Source: CAWDLX01 sp046728155
Lineage (GTDB): Bacteria; Actinomycetota; Actinomycetes; Mycobacteriales; Micromonosporaceae
Assembly (NCBI GenBank): GCA_046728155.1
Contig: JBKPDY010000081.1
Location: forward strand, 1-26,750
Direction of reading: 5' to 3'
DNA: 26,750 nt
In this document: piece after piece, positions 14,228-21,859 of the stretch
Layout of the letters: each line of letters opens with the position of its first letter
Position numbering within the stretch: the stretch's first letter is position 1
Position numbers and translations under genes: made by a program
The notes under the pieces: model-generated
Seen by the model: only the letters and a program-made list of their open reading frames with translations
What the model was told of the DNA's origin: nothing
Database searches by the model: none

Positions 14228-15697
14228 GTGCCGGACCCTCATGGCTTCCTGAAGTTCCCGCGCCAGGTGGCGGCTCCGCGGCCGGTCCCGGTCCGGATCA
14301 CCGACTGGCGTGAGGTGTATCACCGGGCCGAGAGCAAGCTGATCCACGAACAAGCGACCCGCTGCATGAACTGCGGTATCCCTTTCTGTCATCAGGGTTG
14401 CCCGCTGGGGAACCTGATCCCCACCTGGAACGATCTTGTGCACTCAGGTCGTTGGTCCGAGGCCGTCGAGGCGTTGCATGCGACCAACAACTTCCCCGAG
14501 TTCACCGGTCGGCTCTGTCCGGCGCCGTGTGAGGCGTCATGCGTGCTCGGCATCTCCGACAATGCGGTCACCATCAAGCAGATCGAGGTCGAGATAGCCA
14601 ACCGGGCGACCGAGGTGGGCCTGATACCGCTGCCGGCTCCGCACGCCACCGGCCATCGGGTCGCCGTCGTCGGATCCGGGCCGTCCGGTCTGGCCGCGGC
14701 ACAACAGCTGGCCCGGGCTGGTCACAAGGTCACGCTGTACGAGCGCAGCGATCAGATCGGTGGCCTACTTCGGTACGGGATTCCGGACTTCAAATTGGAG
14801 AAGGTGCACATCGATCGACGGCTCGACCAGCTCCGCGCCGAGGGCGTCAGGTTCGTGACCGGATGCGAGGTCGGGGTCGACCTGAGCGGCGCCGAGCTAC
14901 GGACCGACAACGATGCCGTCCTGCTTACGTGTGGTGCGCTCGACCCTCGCGACGTAGCCGACACGCCGGGAAGGCAGCTCGACGGGATCCACGCCGCTCT
15001 GGACTACCTCGAGGGCGCGAACCGCGTGGTAGCCGGTACCCGACCCGTACCCCCGGTTGATGCCGCCGGCAAGCACGTCATCGTGCTCGGCGGCGGTGAC
15101 ACGGCAGCCGACTGTCTAGGAACCGCTCACCGGCAGGGTGCCGCGGGCGTCAGCCTCATCGAGGTGATGCCCGAGCCGCCGGCCGCGCGGGACAACCTCC
15201 GCAATCCTTGGCCCACCTGGCCGGTCATCCTGCGCACCGGTACAGCACACGAGGAGGGCGGTGCCCGGATCTTCGGCGCGGCGGTGCAGGAGTTCCTCGG
15301 CACCGAGGATGGTCGGGTTCGCGCCGTACGGGTGGTTGACGTCACGCTCGGGCCAGGCTTCGCGTTGACCGTAGTTCCCGGCACCGAGCGGGAACTTCCC
15401 ACCGATCTCGTCCTGCTCGCCATCGGCTTCGGCGGAACCGAGCCCGGCCCACTGCTGACGCAGCTCGGTCTCGAGCGCGACTCGCGCGGCACCATCACCG
15501 CCGACCACGACTGGCAGACCGACGTGCCGGGCGTCTTCGTCGCCGGCGACATGCGTCGCGGACCGTCTCTCATCGTCTGGGCGATCGCCGAGGGGCGGTC
15601 GGCCGCAGCCGCGGTGCACCGCTATCTCGGTAGCGGAGGTTCGCTGCCGTCACCCATCACGCCCGCCTCGGCGGCACTGGCCCTCCGTCGGTCGTGA
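14228..15697 (+). CDS. gltD: Glutamate synthase (NADPH) small subunit
   Basis: A 489-residue GltD. It supplies electrons from NADPH through FAD and two 4Fe-4S clusters to the large subunit GltB, which converts glutamine + 2-oxoglutarate to two glutamates. The N-terminal Cys motifs are CMNCGIPFCHQGCPLGN and CPAPCEASCV. The FAD Rossmann site is VVGSGPSGLAAAQQL, and the NADPH site VIVLGGGDTAADC. ADHDWQTDVPGVFVAGDMRRG is the conserved C-terminal FAD block. GTG at 14228 has GGGGAG 5 nt upstream and begins at the family's usual N-terminus; the open frame further upstream is antisense to the LCP gene and is not coding. No gltB is present on either side within this window, although the two are usually adjacent. 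It could pair with a distant gltB or act as a stand-alone GltD-like oxidoreductase. Confidence 0.93.
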   Translation: MPDPHGFLKFPRQVAAPRPVPVRITDWREVYHRAESKLIHEQATRCMNCGIPFCHQGCPLGNLIPTWNDLVHSGRWSEAVEALHATNNFPEFTGRLCPAPCEASCVLGISDNAVTIKQIEVEIANRATEVGLIPLPAPHATGHRVAVVGSGPSGLAAAQQLARAGHKVTLYERSDQIGGLLRYGIPDFKLEKVHIDRRLDQLRAEGVRFVTGCEVGVDLSGAELRTDNDAVLLTCGALDPRDVADTPGRQLDGIHAALDYLEGANRVVAGTRPVPPVDAAGKHVIVLGGGDTAADCLGTAHRQGAAGVSLIEVMPEPPAARDNLRNPWPTWPVILRTGTAHEEGGARIFGAAVQEFLGTEDGRVRAVRVVDVTLGPGFALTVVPGTERELPTDLVLLAIGFGGTEPGPLLTQLGLERDSRGTITADHDWQTDVPGVFVAGDMRRGPSLIVWAIAEGRSAAAAVHRYLGSGGSLPSPITPASAALALRRS

Positions 15698-15736
15698 GCG
15701 CCACCGGCAACGATCTTGGCCATCACGGCAATCCAT

Positions 15737-15796
15737 GATCTGTTTCTTCCTTGAGACCACCCAGTTTTCTCGACGATTCCGCGGAAGAAACAGATC
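15737..15796. repeat. Perfect 14-bp inverted repeat with 32-nt loop
   Basis: GATCTGTTTCTTCC (15737-15750) is exactly complementary to GGAAGAAACAGATC (15783-15796). A small GAGA/TCTC stem can form in the loop. The arms are about 43% G+C, far below the surrounding DNA. It lies between the stop codons of convergent gltD and the methyltransferase, so it may serve as a two-way terminator; it lacks a long U tract on either side. An interspersed palindromic repeat is an alternative. Confidence 0.65.
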
Positions 15797-15842
15797 TTCG
15801 CTCCGGGTCGGTCGCCCGGATGCCTCGCGCGCCCGGGAAGCG

Positions 15843-16634
15843 CTAGGGCACGATGCCCCTCACGGCCCAGGCGCGCGCAGTCAGCTCGACGGAACCGTCC
15901 ATTGTGGATGAGAGGCGCTCCCGCAGGAGGTCGCGGAGCGCTCGCCGTTGGTCGTCCGGCAACGACATCGCGTACCGGGGTGCCGGACCCTGCCCGCCGA
16001 GGAACGGGCGCCAGTAGTCGTCGAACGATCCGAAGACGGTCGGAATGTCGACGGCCTCGACCGCGACCCGCGTCAACCCGCCGTCTGTCCACAGTGAACG
16101 AAGAGGTTCCGGGTGGCAGAGCGGGAAGCGGCGCGCCTCGTCGAGGTCGGCGGCGGCCGGGTCGATCGCTGTCGCGGCGTCCCAGAAGTGGCGGATCATC
16201 GCCATTCCCTCCGCGTAGTCCCACACGTACGCCGCGACCACTCCGCCCGTACGGGTTACCCGGGCGAACTCAGCTACAGCGCGGACCGGATCCGGGACGA
16301 AGTTCAGCGCGAGAGCGCTGACCACGGCGTCGACCTCCCGGTCGGGTACGGGCAAGGATTGGGCGTCGCCGGTCCGGAAGGATGCCCGCGGATCATCGAT
16401 AGCAGTCCGGGCGTGTTCGATGAACCCGTCGGAGGGGTCGACTCCGTCAACCGCTGCGGGGTCGGCGGAGGCCAGGACCGCGGTGGTGAGTGCGCCGGTG
16501 CCGCAGCCAACGTCCAGCCACCGCGCACCAGGGGGTACGGACAGCCACCGGACAAACTCGGCCGCGACCAGGCGGCTCCATCGTCCGATGTACGCCTCAT
16601 AAGCATCGCCGATCGCCCAGACATCCTCTCCCAT
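15843..16634 (-). CDS. Class I SAM-dependent methyltransferase (Methyltransf_11 type)
   Basis: A 263-residue methyltransferase. Motif I is WLDVGCGTGALTTAVL, beta-2 ends in VDGVDPS, motif II is FRTGDAQSLP, motif III-like is DAVVSALALNFVPDP, and a TRTGGVVAAYVWDY strand follows. The C-terminal half (PLCHPEPLRSLWTDGGLTRVAVEAVDIPTVF, then DYWRPFLGGQGPAPRYAMSL) matches a common actinobacterial subgroup of small-molecule methyltransferases. ATG at 16634 is preferred, as MGEDVWAIGDAYEAYIGRWSR is the conserved N-terminus; no strong ribosome-binding site is visible, so a leaderless or short-leader mRNA is possible. The frame continues upstream to 16913 but that part is not conserved-looking. It converges on gltD. 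Acceptor unknown. Confidence 0.85.
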   Translation of the reverse strand: MGEDVWAIGDAYEAYIGRWSRLVAAEFVRWLSVPPGARWLDVGCGTGALTTAVLASADPAAVDGVDPSDGFIEHARTAIDDPRASFRTGDAQSLPVPDREVDAVVSALALNFVPDPVRAVAEFARVTRTGGVVAAYVWDYAEGMAMIRHFWDAATAIDPAAADLDEARRFPLCHPEPLRSLWTDGGLTRVAVEAVDIPTVFGSFDDYWRPFLGGQGPAPRYAMSLPDDQRRALRDLLRERLSSTMDGSVELTARAWAVRGIVP

Positions 16635-16776
16635 GGCCGCGAGACTAGGAGCGGCGGCGTCCGCCGTAACGGGCGGGCACGGCGTTCGATCTGGAGGGTC
16701 TCTTACAGTTGTCCTGGGCCGCGACCTCGCCGGTACCGTCGGTGACCCGATGCGCCGGCTAGCATTGGTGGCTGTG

Positions 16777-17139
16777 ATGCCGGTAGTGCCCGGGGGTCGT
16801 GCCGAGAAGGCGGGCAACAAGTCCGTGGGTGACCCGACCGCGGGCATCGTCGCACCGCAGGCCGATTGGATCCACGCGCATGCCGGGTTGCTGGCGATGC
16901 TCCTTCTCGCCATGCTCCTCCTCGTCGGCGCGCTGCTGTATTGGCGTGACCGGACGTGGGGGCGCGAGCACGCCGCCCGCGATGACGGGCCGCACGTCGG
17001 CTTCGCCGACCGGCGTGACCACAGTGGCTTCGCCGAGCGGCGTGACTCCAGTGGCTTCGCCGACCGGCGTGACCACAGTGCCTTCGCCGACCGGCGTGAC
17101 CGCAGCGCGTCCTCTGTGGACGGTTACGACTCCGAGTGA
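16777..17139 (+). CDS. Small single-span membrane protein with nonapeptide repeats
   Basis: About 120 residues, function unknown. After a short N-terminal part comes one membrane segment (GLLAMLLLAMLLLVGALLYW), then a highly charged tail. The tail contains four tandem 9-residue repeats of the form GFADRRDHS, exactly 27 bp each (16999-17106); unit 2 differs by Glu/Ser and unit 4 by Ala/Arg. The hydrophobic segment itself is a short repeat (LLAMLL twice). The tail after the span starts with RDRTWGRE, so it probably faces the cytoplasm. ATG at 16777 has GGTGG about 5 nt upstream; ATG at 16750 would add nine residues. It ends 11 nt before the convergent PucR-type gene. Composition supports a real gene: the frame keeps a membrane span and perfect repeat phase. 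No family recognised. Confidence 0.6.
   Translation: MPVVPGGRAEKAGNKSVGDPTAGIVAPQADWIHAHAGLLAMLLLAMLLLVGALLYWRDRTWGREHAARDDGPHVGFADRRDHSGFAERRDSSGFADRRDHSAFADRRDRSASSVDGYDSE
16999..17106 (+). repeat. Four tandem 27-bp coding repeats
   Basis: Units at 16999-17025, 17026-17052, 17053-17079 and 17080-17106 share GGCTTCGCCGACCGGCGTGA with few changes, and encode the nonapeptide G/A-F-A-D/E-R-R-D-x-S. The length, a multiple of three, keeps the frame, so copy number could change without disrupting the protein. Confidence 0.9.
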
Positions 17140-17150
17140 CACGGGCGCGG

Positions 17151-18350
17151 TCAGGCGACGCCGTGCAGTCGCAGAATCCGGGCGGACTGAAGGGCGAGGT
17201 GTAGCTCTGCGACACCGGTCGGCTGGGACAGGCTGCGACCGGTGAGCGCTTCGAGCCGGTTCAGCCGGTACCGAACGGTGTTGCGGTGGACGTGCAGCCT
17301 CTCGGCCGCGGCGGCGGTGGCCCCATGCTCGTCGAACCAGGCGCGCAGGGTTCCGAGCATCGTGTCGCACTCGACGGCCGGTAGTGCAAGCACGGGTCCG
17401 AGGATGGACTGGGCGAGCATCATCGCCGCATCGGGGGCGCTGGCCAGGAGGACACCGACCGGGGCCTGACGGTACCGGACGATGGCGCGACTATCAGCCG
17501 TAGCGCAGGCGAGCCGGGCCTGGCGTAACGCCGCGGGAGTCCGTTCCAGACTCTCGTACGGGTCGCTGAGCCCGACGGGTCCGGTGGAGAGCTCCTCGAG
17601 AACGGCGGTGAGACGCTCGATCGTCGCGCGCGGGGTGAGCACGGCAACGCCGACGTGTGTGTCCACCTCCACCCGCCAAGCGGACTGGATGCCCCGGTGA
17701 CGCAGCACGTCCTCGGCGCGCGTGATCGCTTCCATACCGGGGCGCGGCGGTTGAGCGGCGACGACGACGAAAGTGCCGCGGTGAGGTAGCCGGAGAGTCG
17801 TGGCCGAATCCCACAGCCGTGACCCGTCACCTGGCTCGCCCCGGAGCACGACGTCAAGCATCGCGTTGCGGGTCTGCTGGTCGTTCTGGGCGCGCTCGGC
17901 GATGGCGTCGCGGTACGCCTCGGTCACCGAGCCCGAATGGGTATCGATAATGAGCCACAGATCGGACCCGGCGTGCAAGAGGGCTGTGGTGGCGACCGGA
18001 TCGCCTGCGGCCTCGTCGAGGATCGCCGCCCAGATGAACCGTCCGGCGACCCGGTAGGCGTGCAGGATCACCGGAAGCGGTACGCCCTGCTCGGCGCGTC
18101 GCCGGCCGGTCGCCCGCGGCGGCTCCAATCCGGCGGGCGGATGCCCGCTCAGATGGCCGAGGATGTGCACGAGATTGTCCCGTACGGATGAACGCAGATC
18201 CTCGACGGGCACAACACCGCCCGCGCCGTAGAACGGCTCGTCGCGCTGGATCACCTCGCTGAGCTCGCCGGCCATCTCGTCCACGCGTTTGAGCAGGCGC
18301 TCACCGATCGCGGCCATGACGGGCGATGGGGGAACCGTCGGGAGGCTCAC
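17151..18350 (-). CDS. PucR/CdaR-type transcriptional regulator
   Basis: A 399-residue regulator. The C-terminal end is the PucR-type HTH (HTH_30): LRAWFDEHGATAAAAERLHVHRNTVRYRLNRLEALTGRSL, with the recognition helix HVHRNTVRYRLNRL. The centre (about residues 150-300) is a GGDEF-like degenerate domain (FVVVAAQPPRP, VGVAVLTPR), and the N-terminal 140 residues are helical with DNLVHILGHL and VILHAYRVAGRFIWAAI, as in other actinobacterial members. Such proteins control catabolic operons and respond to pathway metabolites. The GTG at 18350 is chosen because it begins a short Pro-rich lead (MSLPTVPPSP) before conserved sequence; ATG 18317 is a simpler alternative. It is divergent from the acyl-CoA ligase/PHA operon across 169 bp, so it is the likely regulator of that operon (inference). 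Confidence 0.88.
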   Translation of the reverse strand: MSLPTVPPSPVMAAIGERLLKRVDEMAGELSEVIQRDEPFYGAGGVVPVEDLRSSVRDNLVHILGHLSGHPPAGLEPPRATGRRRAEQGVPLPVILHAYRVAGRFIWAAILDEAAGDPVATTALLHAGSDLWLIIDTHSGSVTEAYRDAIAERAQNDQQTRNAMLDVVLRGEPGDGSRLWDSATTLRLPHRGTFVVVAAQPPRPGMEAITRAEDVLRHRGIQSAWRVEVDTHVGVAVLTPRATIERLTAVLEELSTGPVGLSDPYESLERTPAALRQARLACATADSRAIVRYRQAPVGVLLASAPDAAMMLAQSILGPVLALPAVECDTMLGTLRAWFDEHGATAAAAERLHVHRNTVRYRLNRLEALTGRSLSQPTGVAELHLALQSARILRLHGVA

Positions 18351-18519
18351 CTCCGCAGCGTACGAGCTTGCCGCGCCGTGGCGTAGTGCCGGCGCACAAT
18401 CACCGGTTGGCCGAATTCGTATCCGGGCACATGGACTGGGCCGGGCACGGCCACCAGAATCGTGCGCACCAGCCGCTCCCAGGGCCGTGGGCAGACCTGC
18501 ATCGAGAAGGGGCTCCGCC
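18351..18519. promoter_or_regulatory. Divergent region between regulator and PHA operon
   Basis: The 169 bp must contain the promoter of the ligase-phaC operon and of the PucR-type gene. GGGCAC occurs twice (near 18426 and 18452), and GTGC/GCAC form an inverted repeat around CGGC (near 18389). I cannot point to a convincing -35/-10 pair. AAGGGG about 8 nt before the GTG at 18520 serves as ribosome-binding site. Confidence 0.4.
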
Positions 18520-20013
18520 GTGAATCTCGCAACCAATCTGATCCATGCCGCCGAGCGTTTTCCCGACCGGAGTGCGGTCCGCCTCGACGACACCGTTCTC
18601 ACCTTTACGGATCTGGCCGACCGCAGCGCACGGGCCGCCGCGCTGATACGCGAAGCAGGCGTCGCGCCCGGCGATCGGGTCGCCATCATGATGCCGAACC
18701 TGCCGGAGTTCGCCGTTGTGTACTACGGCATCCTGCGTGCCGGCGGCGTTGTCGTGCCCATGAACCCGCTACTCAAGGAGCGAGAGGTCGCCTACTATCT
18801 CGGCGACTCCGAGGCTCGGCTGATCGTGGCCTGGTCCGGCTGCACCGAGCCGGCGGCGGCCGCGGCCGCGCGTACCGGCGTCGAACACATCACAGCGGAC
18901 GACGGGTTCTCCGATCGGCTCGCGTCCGCTCAGCCGATGAGCGGCTTGACCGACCGCGCGGACGCCGACACCGCGGTCATCCTCTACACGTCGGGCACCA
19001 CCGGGCAACCGAAGGGCGCCGAGCTCACGCACGGGAACCTGGCGGCCAACGTGGCGACGTTCTCCGCCGACCTCGTGCGGGTCGGGCCGGACGACGTCAT
19101 CTTCGGTGGCCTGCCACTGTTCCACTCGTTCGGGCAGACGTGCGGGCTCAACGCGGCCATCGGCTCCGGCGCCTGCCTGACCTTGGTGTCGCGGTTCGAG
19201 CCGGCGAAGGTGCTCGATGTTCTCCAGCGCGACCGGGTCACGATCTTCGAGGGCGTACCCACGATGTACGTCGCTCTGCTCGGCCACCCGGATCGGGACT
19301 CGTACGACCTGTCCGCGCTGCGCGTCTGCGTCTCGGGCGGCGCCGCGATGCCGGTCGAGGTCATGCGGGGCTTCGAAAAGGCATTCGGCTGCATCATCCT
19401 CGAGGGGTACGGCCTCTCCGAAACGTCTCCGGTCGCGTCGTTCAACCACCCCGACCGGGAACGCAAGCCCGGCTCGATCGGTACCCCGATCCGCGGCGTC
19501 GAGATGCGGGTCGTGGACGAGCAGGGTCGAGACGTGGAGCCGGGGTCGGTCGGAGAGATCGTCATCCGAGGGCACAACGTGATGAAGGGTTACTGGCGGC
19601 GACCCGACGCGACCGCGGAGGCGATCCCAGACGGTTGGTTCCGCAGCGGCGATCTCGCCCGCGTCGACGAGGACGGCTATTTCTTCATCGTGGATCGGCG
19701 CAAGGACCTCATCATCCGGGGCGGGTACAACGTGTACCCGCGCGAGATCGAGGAGGTGCTCTACCAGCACCCCGCGATCGCCGAAGCCGCGGTGGTCGGC
19801 ATCCCCGATCCCACACTTGGCGAGGAGGTCGGCGCGGCCATCGCGCTCAAGCCGGGCGAAACGGTTACGCCGGAGCAGATTCAGGCGTTCGTCCGGGATC
19901 TGGTCGCGGCATACAAGTACCCGCGGCGGGTGTGGCTCGTCGAGGCGTTGCCCAAGGGCCCGACCGGGAAGGTGCTCAAGCGCGAGATCTCTCCGCCGGA
20001 GCAAGCGCCATGA
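18520..20013 (+). CDS. Long/medium-chain fatty acid--CoA ligase
   Basis: A 497-residue AMP-forming acyl-CoA synthetase (ANL superfamily). It activates a carboxylic acid with ATP and CoA. Signature motifs in order: the P-loop-like A3 motif YTSGTTGQPKGAELTHGN, GYGLSETSPVASF (A5), GWFRSGDLARVDEDGYFFIVDRRKDLI (A7-A8 hinge) with GGYNVYPREIEEVL, and the catalytic Lys in PKGPTGKVLKRE near the C-terminus. The length is slightly below that of long-chain ligases such as FadD and fits the ~500-residue medium-chain type. GTG at 18520 has AAGGGG upstream. The stop overlaps the next start (ATGA), which couples it to PHA synthase. In this operon it probably feeds acyl-CoA to polymer formation or uses acids released by the depolymerase; the acid chain length is not certain. 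Confidence 0.93.
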   Translation: MNLATNLIHAAERFPDRSAVRLDDTVLTFTDLADRSARAAALIREAGVAPGDRVAIMMPNLPEFAVVYYGILRAGGVVVPMNPLLKEREVAYYLGDSEARLIVAWSGCTEPAAAAAARTGVEHITADDGFSDRLASAQPMSGLTDRADADTAVILYTSGTTGQPKGAELTHGNLAANVATFSADLVRVGPDDVIFGGLPLFHSFGQTCGLNAAIGSGACLTLVSRFEPAKVLDVLQRDRVTIFEGVPTMYVALLGHPDRDSYDLSALRVCVSGGAAMPVEVMRGFEKAFGCIILEGYGLSETSPVASFNHPDRERKPGSIGTPIRGVEMRVVDEQGRDVEPGSVGEIVIRGHNVMKGYWRRPDATAEAIPDGWFRSGDLARVDEDGYFFIVDRRKDLIIRGGYNVYPREIEEVLYQHPAIAEAAVVGIPDPTLGEEVGAAIALKPGETVTPEQIQAFVRDLVAAYKYPRRVWLVEALPKGPTGKVLKREISPPEQAP

Positions 20014-20159
20014 CACCGAGCCGACAGCGAGCGAGCATCGCAGGGCCTCCAGGCCCGAGGAGCGGAACGAGCGCGGAGGCGAGCAGCATGACACCGAGCC
20101 GACAGCGAGCGAGCACCGCGGAGCCGCCAGGCAGCAGCGGAACGAGCGCGGAGGCGAGC
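20010..20159 (+). repeat. 78-bp tandem duplication at the start of the PHA synthase gene
   Basis: The two copies begin at 20010 and 20088. The first 27 bases of each are identical, and so are 24 bases at their ends (20061-20084 and 20136-20159); the middle differs and copy 2 is 3 bases shorter. Each starts with an in-frame ATG preceded by a GGAG(G) ribosome-binding sequence at 8 nt. Inside copy 1, GGGCCT/AGGCCC (20043-20056) form a hairpin lost in copy 2. Confidence 0.85.
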
Positions 20160-21851
20160 CTCGGTATCGCGCCTGCGCCTCAGGTCGACGACCTGGCCGC
20201 GCCACTGGACACGCTGCTGATCGACGCGGCCGTAGGGCCGCTGCGCCAGCTGGTCCCCGATCTGTCCACCGCCAAACTCGCCACCCGGATGGCCACACAC
20301 CCGGCCCGCACGTACGGCCGCTTTCGCGAGCTTGCGATGGAGCTGGCGCGGGTCGGCCGGGACGCCTCGACGCTCGCGCCAGCGACCGCCGACCGACGCT
20401 TCACCGATCCGGCGTGGACCCAGAATCCGTTCCTCCGCCGCGTTCTTGGTGCCTACCTCGCCGCCGCGACGACGGTGGAGCGGATTATCGGCGACGCCGA
20501 ACTGGAGTGGCGCGATGATCAGCGGGTACGGTTCATCGCCGGCAACCTGATGGCGGCACTGGCCCCCAGCAACGTACCGGTGTTGAATCCCTTGTCCGCC
20601 AAGGCCGCCGTGGACAGCGCCGGACTGAACTTCGTCCGCGGCGGCCTGAGCCTCCTGCGCGACGTGGCGCGTGCGCCGCGCATTCCCCGGATGGTGGAGC
20701 CCGGCTCGTTCGCCGTGGGCACCGACCTCGGCATCACGCCGGGCGCCGTGGTACTGCGCACCGACGTGTTCGAGCTCATCCAGTACGCGCCGCAGACTCC
20801 CACTGTGCGGAAGGTGCCCCTGTTACTGGTACCGCCGACCATCAACAAGTTCTACGTGTTGGACCTTGCCCCGGGGCGGAGCTGGATCGAGCATCTGGTC
20901 CACTCTGGACAGCAGGTCTTCGTCATGTCGTGGCGCAATCCGGACGGACGGCACGCCGGGTGGGGACTGGACACGTACGTACGGGCGGTGCTGGACGCAC
21001 TCGACGCGACCGAACGGATCGCCCGCAGCGTGCGGACGGTCGTGACTGGAGCGTGCTCCGGCGGCGTCCTGGCCAGCCTGGCCGCTTCGTTCCTCGCCGG
21101 CACCGGTGAGCTGCGAAGGCTGGCCGGGCTCGGCCTCGCGGTGACCGTCCTCGACCAGCGGCGGGCCGGTATGCCGGCGGCGCTCGCCGACCGGCACGTC
21201 GCCAAAGTCGCGACGGCGTTGTCGCGCCGGCGCGGGTACCTCGACGGAAAGGCCCTCGCCGAGGTCTTCGCCTGGCTGCGTGCCGACGACCTGGTCTGGC
21301 ACTACTGGGTCAACAACTACCTGCTCGGCCGCAAGCCACCGGCGTTCGACATCCTGTACTGGAACTCGGACACCACCCGGATGCCGGCCAGCCTGCACGC
21401 CGATCTGGTCGGGGTCGCGCTGACGAACGGGCTCGCGGAGCCGCGCGGCTTGACCGTGCTCGGCGTTCCGGTCGATCTCTCCACTGTGGATGTCGACGGC
21501 TACGTTATCGGCGGCATCGCCGACCACATCACGCCGTGGCAGAGCTGCTACCGCAGCGTCGGGCTGCTGGGAGGGGAAAGCCGGTTCGTGCTCTCCACGA
21601 GCGGCCACATCGCCGCGCTGGTGAACCCGCCCGGCAACCCCAAGGCAACCTATCGCGTCAACGCCGACCATCCGGTGGACGCGCAGGAGTGGCTGCTCGG
21701 CGCGACCACCGGGCAAGGAAGCTGGTGGCCCGACTTCGTCACCTGGCTGAGCCGGCGATGCGGGCCGGAGAAGCGCGCACCCGGCCGCTTGGGAACCCGC
21801 GCGTTCCCTCCGTTGATCGAATCTCCCGGCACGTACGTCCTCGACCGCTAA
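20010..21851 (+). CDS. phaC: Polyhydroxyalkanoate synthase
   Basis: A 613-residue PHA synthase, which polymerises (R)-3-hydroxyacyl-CoA on granules with release of CoA. The lipase-box-like motif is GACSGG, with nucleophile Cys349; Asp505 in GIADHITPW and His533 in STSGHIAALVNPP complete the triad. Other hallmarks are FYVLDLAPGRSWIEHLV, VFVMSWRNPD, and the block from DDLVWHYWVNNYLLG to FDILYWNSDTTRMP. The N-terminal PhaC_N region occupies about residues 125-270. Residues 1-50 are two copies of a Ser/Ala/Pro segment foreign to the family, encoded by a 78-bp repeat. ATG 20010 overlaps the ligase stop (ATGA); ATG 20088, with GGAGG 8 nt upstream, gives 587 residues and may also be used. Class I/II cannot be told from sequence alone, though the fatty-acid-linked operon hints at medium-chain monomers. 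Confidence 0.93.
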   Translation: MTPSRQRASIAGPPGPRSGTSAEASSMTPSRQRASTAEPPGSSGTSAEASLGIAPAPQVDDLAAPLDTLLIDAAVGPLRQLVPDLSTAKLATRMATHPARTYGRFRELAMELARVGRDASTLAPATADRRFTDPAWTQNPFLRRVLGAYLAAATTVERIIGDAELEWRDDQRVRFIAGNLMAALAPSNVPVLNPLSAKAAVDSAGLNFVRGGLSLLRDVARAPRIPRMVEPGSFAVGTDLGITPGAVVLRTDVFELIQYAPQTPTVRKVPLLLVPPTINKFYVLDLAPGRSWIEHLVHSGQQVFVMSWRNPDGRHAGWGLDTYVRAVLDALDATERIARSVRTVVTGACSGGVLASLAASFLAGTGELRRLAGLGLAVTVLDQRRAGMPAALADRHVAKVATALSRRRGYLDGKALAEVFAWLRADDLVWHYWVNNYLLGRKPPAFDILYWNSDTTRMPASLHADLVGVALTNGLAEPRGLTVLGVPVDLSTVDVDGYVIGGIADHITPWQSCYRSVGLLGGESRFVLSTSGHIAALVNPPGNPKATYRVNADHPVDAQEWLLGATTGQGSWWPDFVTWLSRRCGPEKRAPGRLGTRAFPPLIESPGTYVLDR

Positions 21852-21859
21852 GGATCGCC

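Noticed and set aside
18462..20009. Upstream extension of the phaC frame through the ligase gene
   Set aside because: It is a shifted frame of the ligase gene with Arg-rich sequence; the ATGA overlap at 20010 gives a natural start.
18769..20298. 509-residue open frame on the - strand
   Set aside because: Antisense shadow of the acyl-CoA ligase gene; no recognisable domain.
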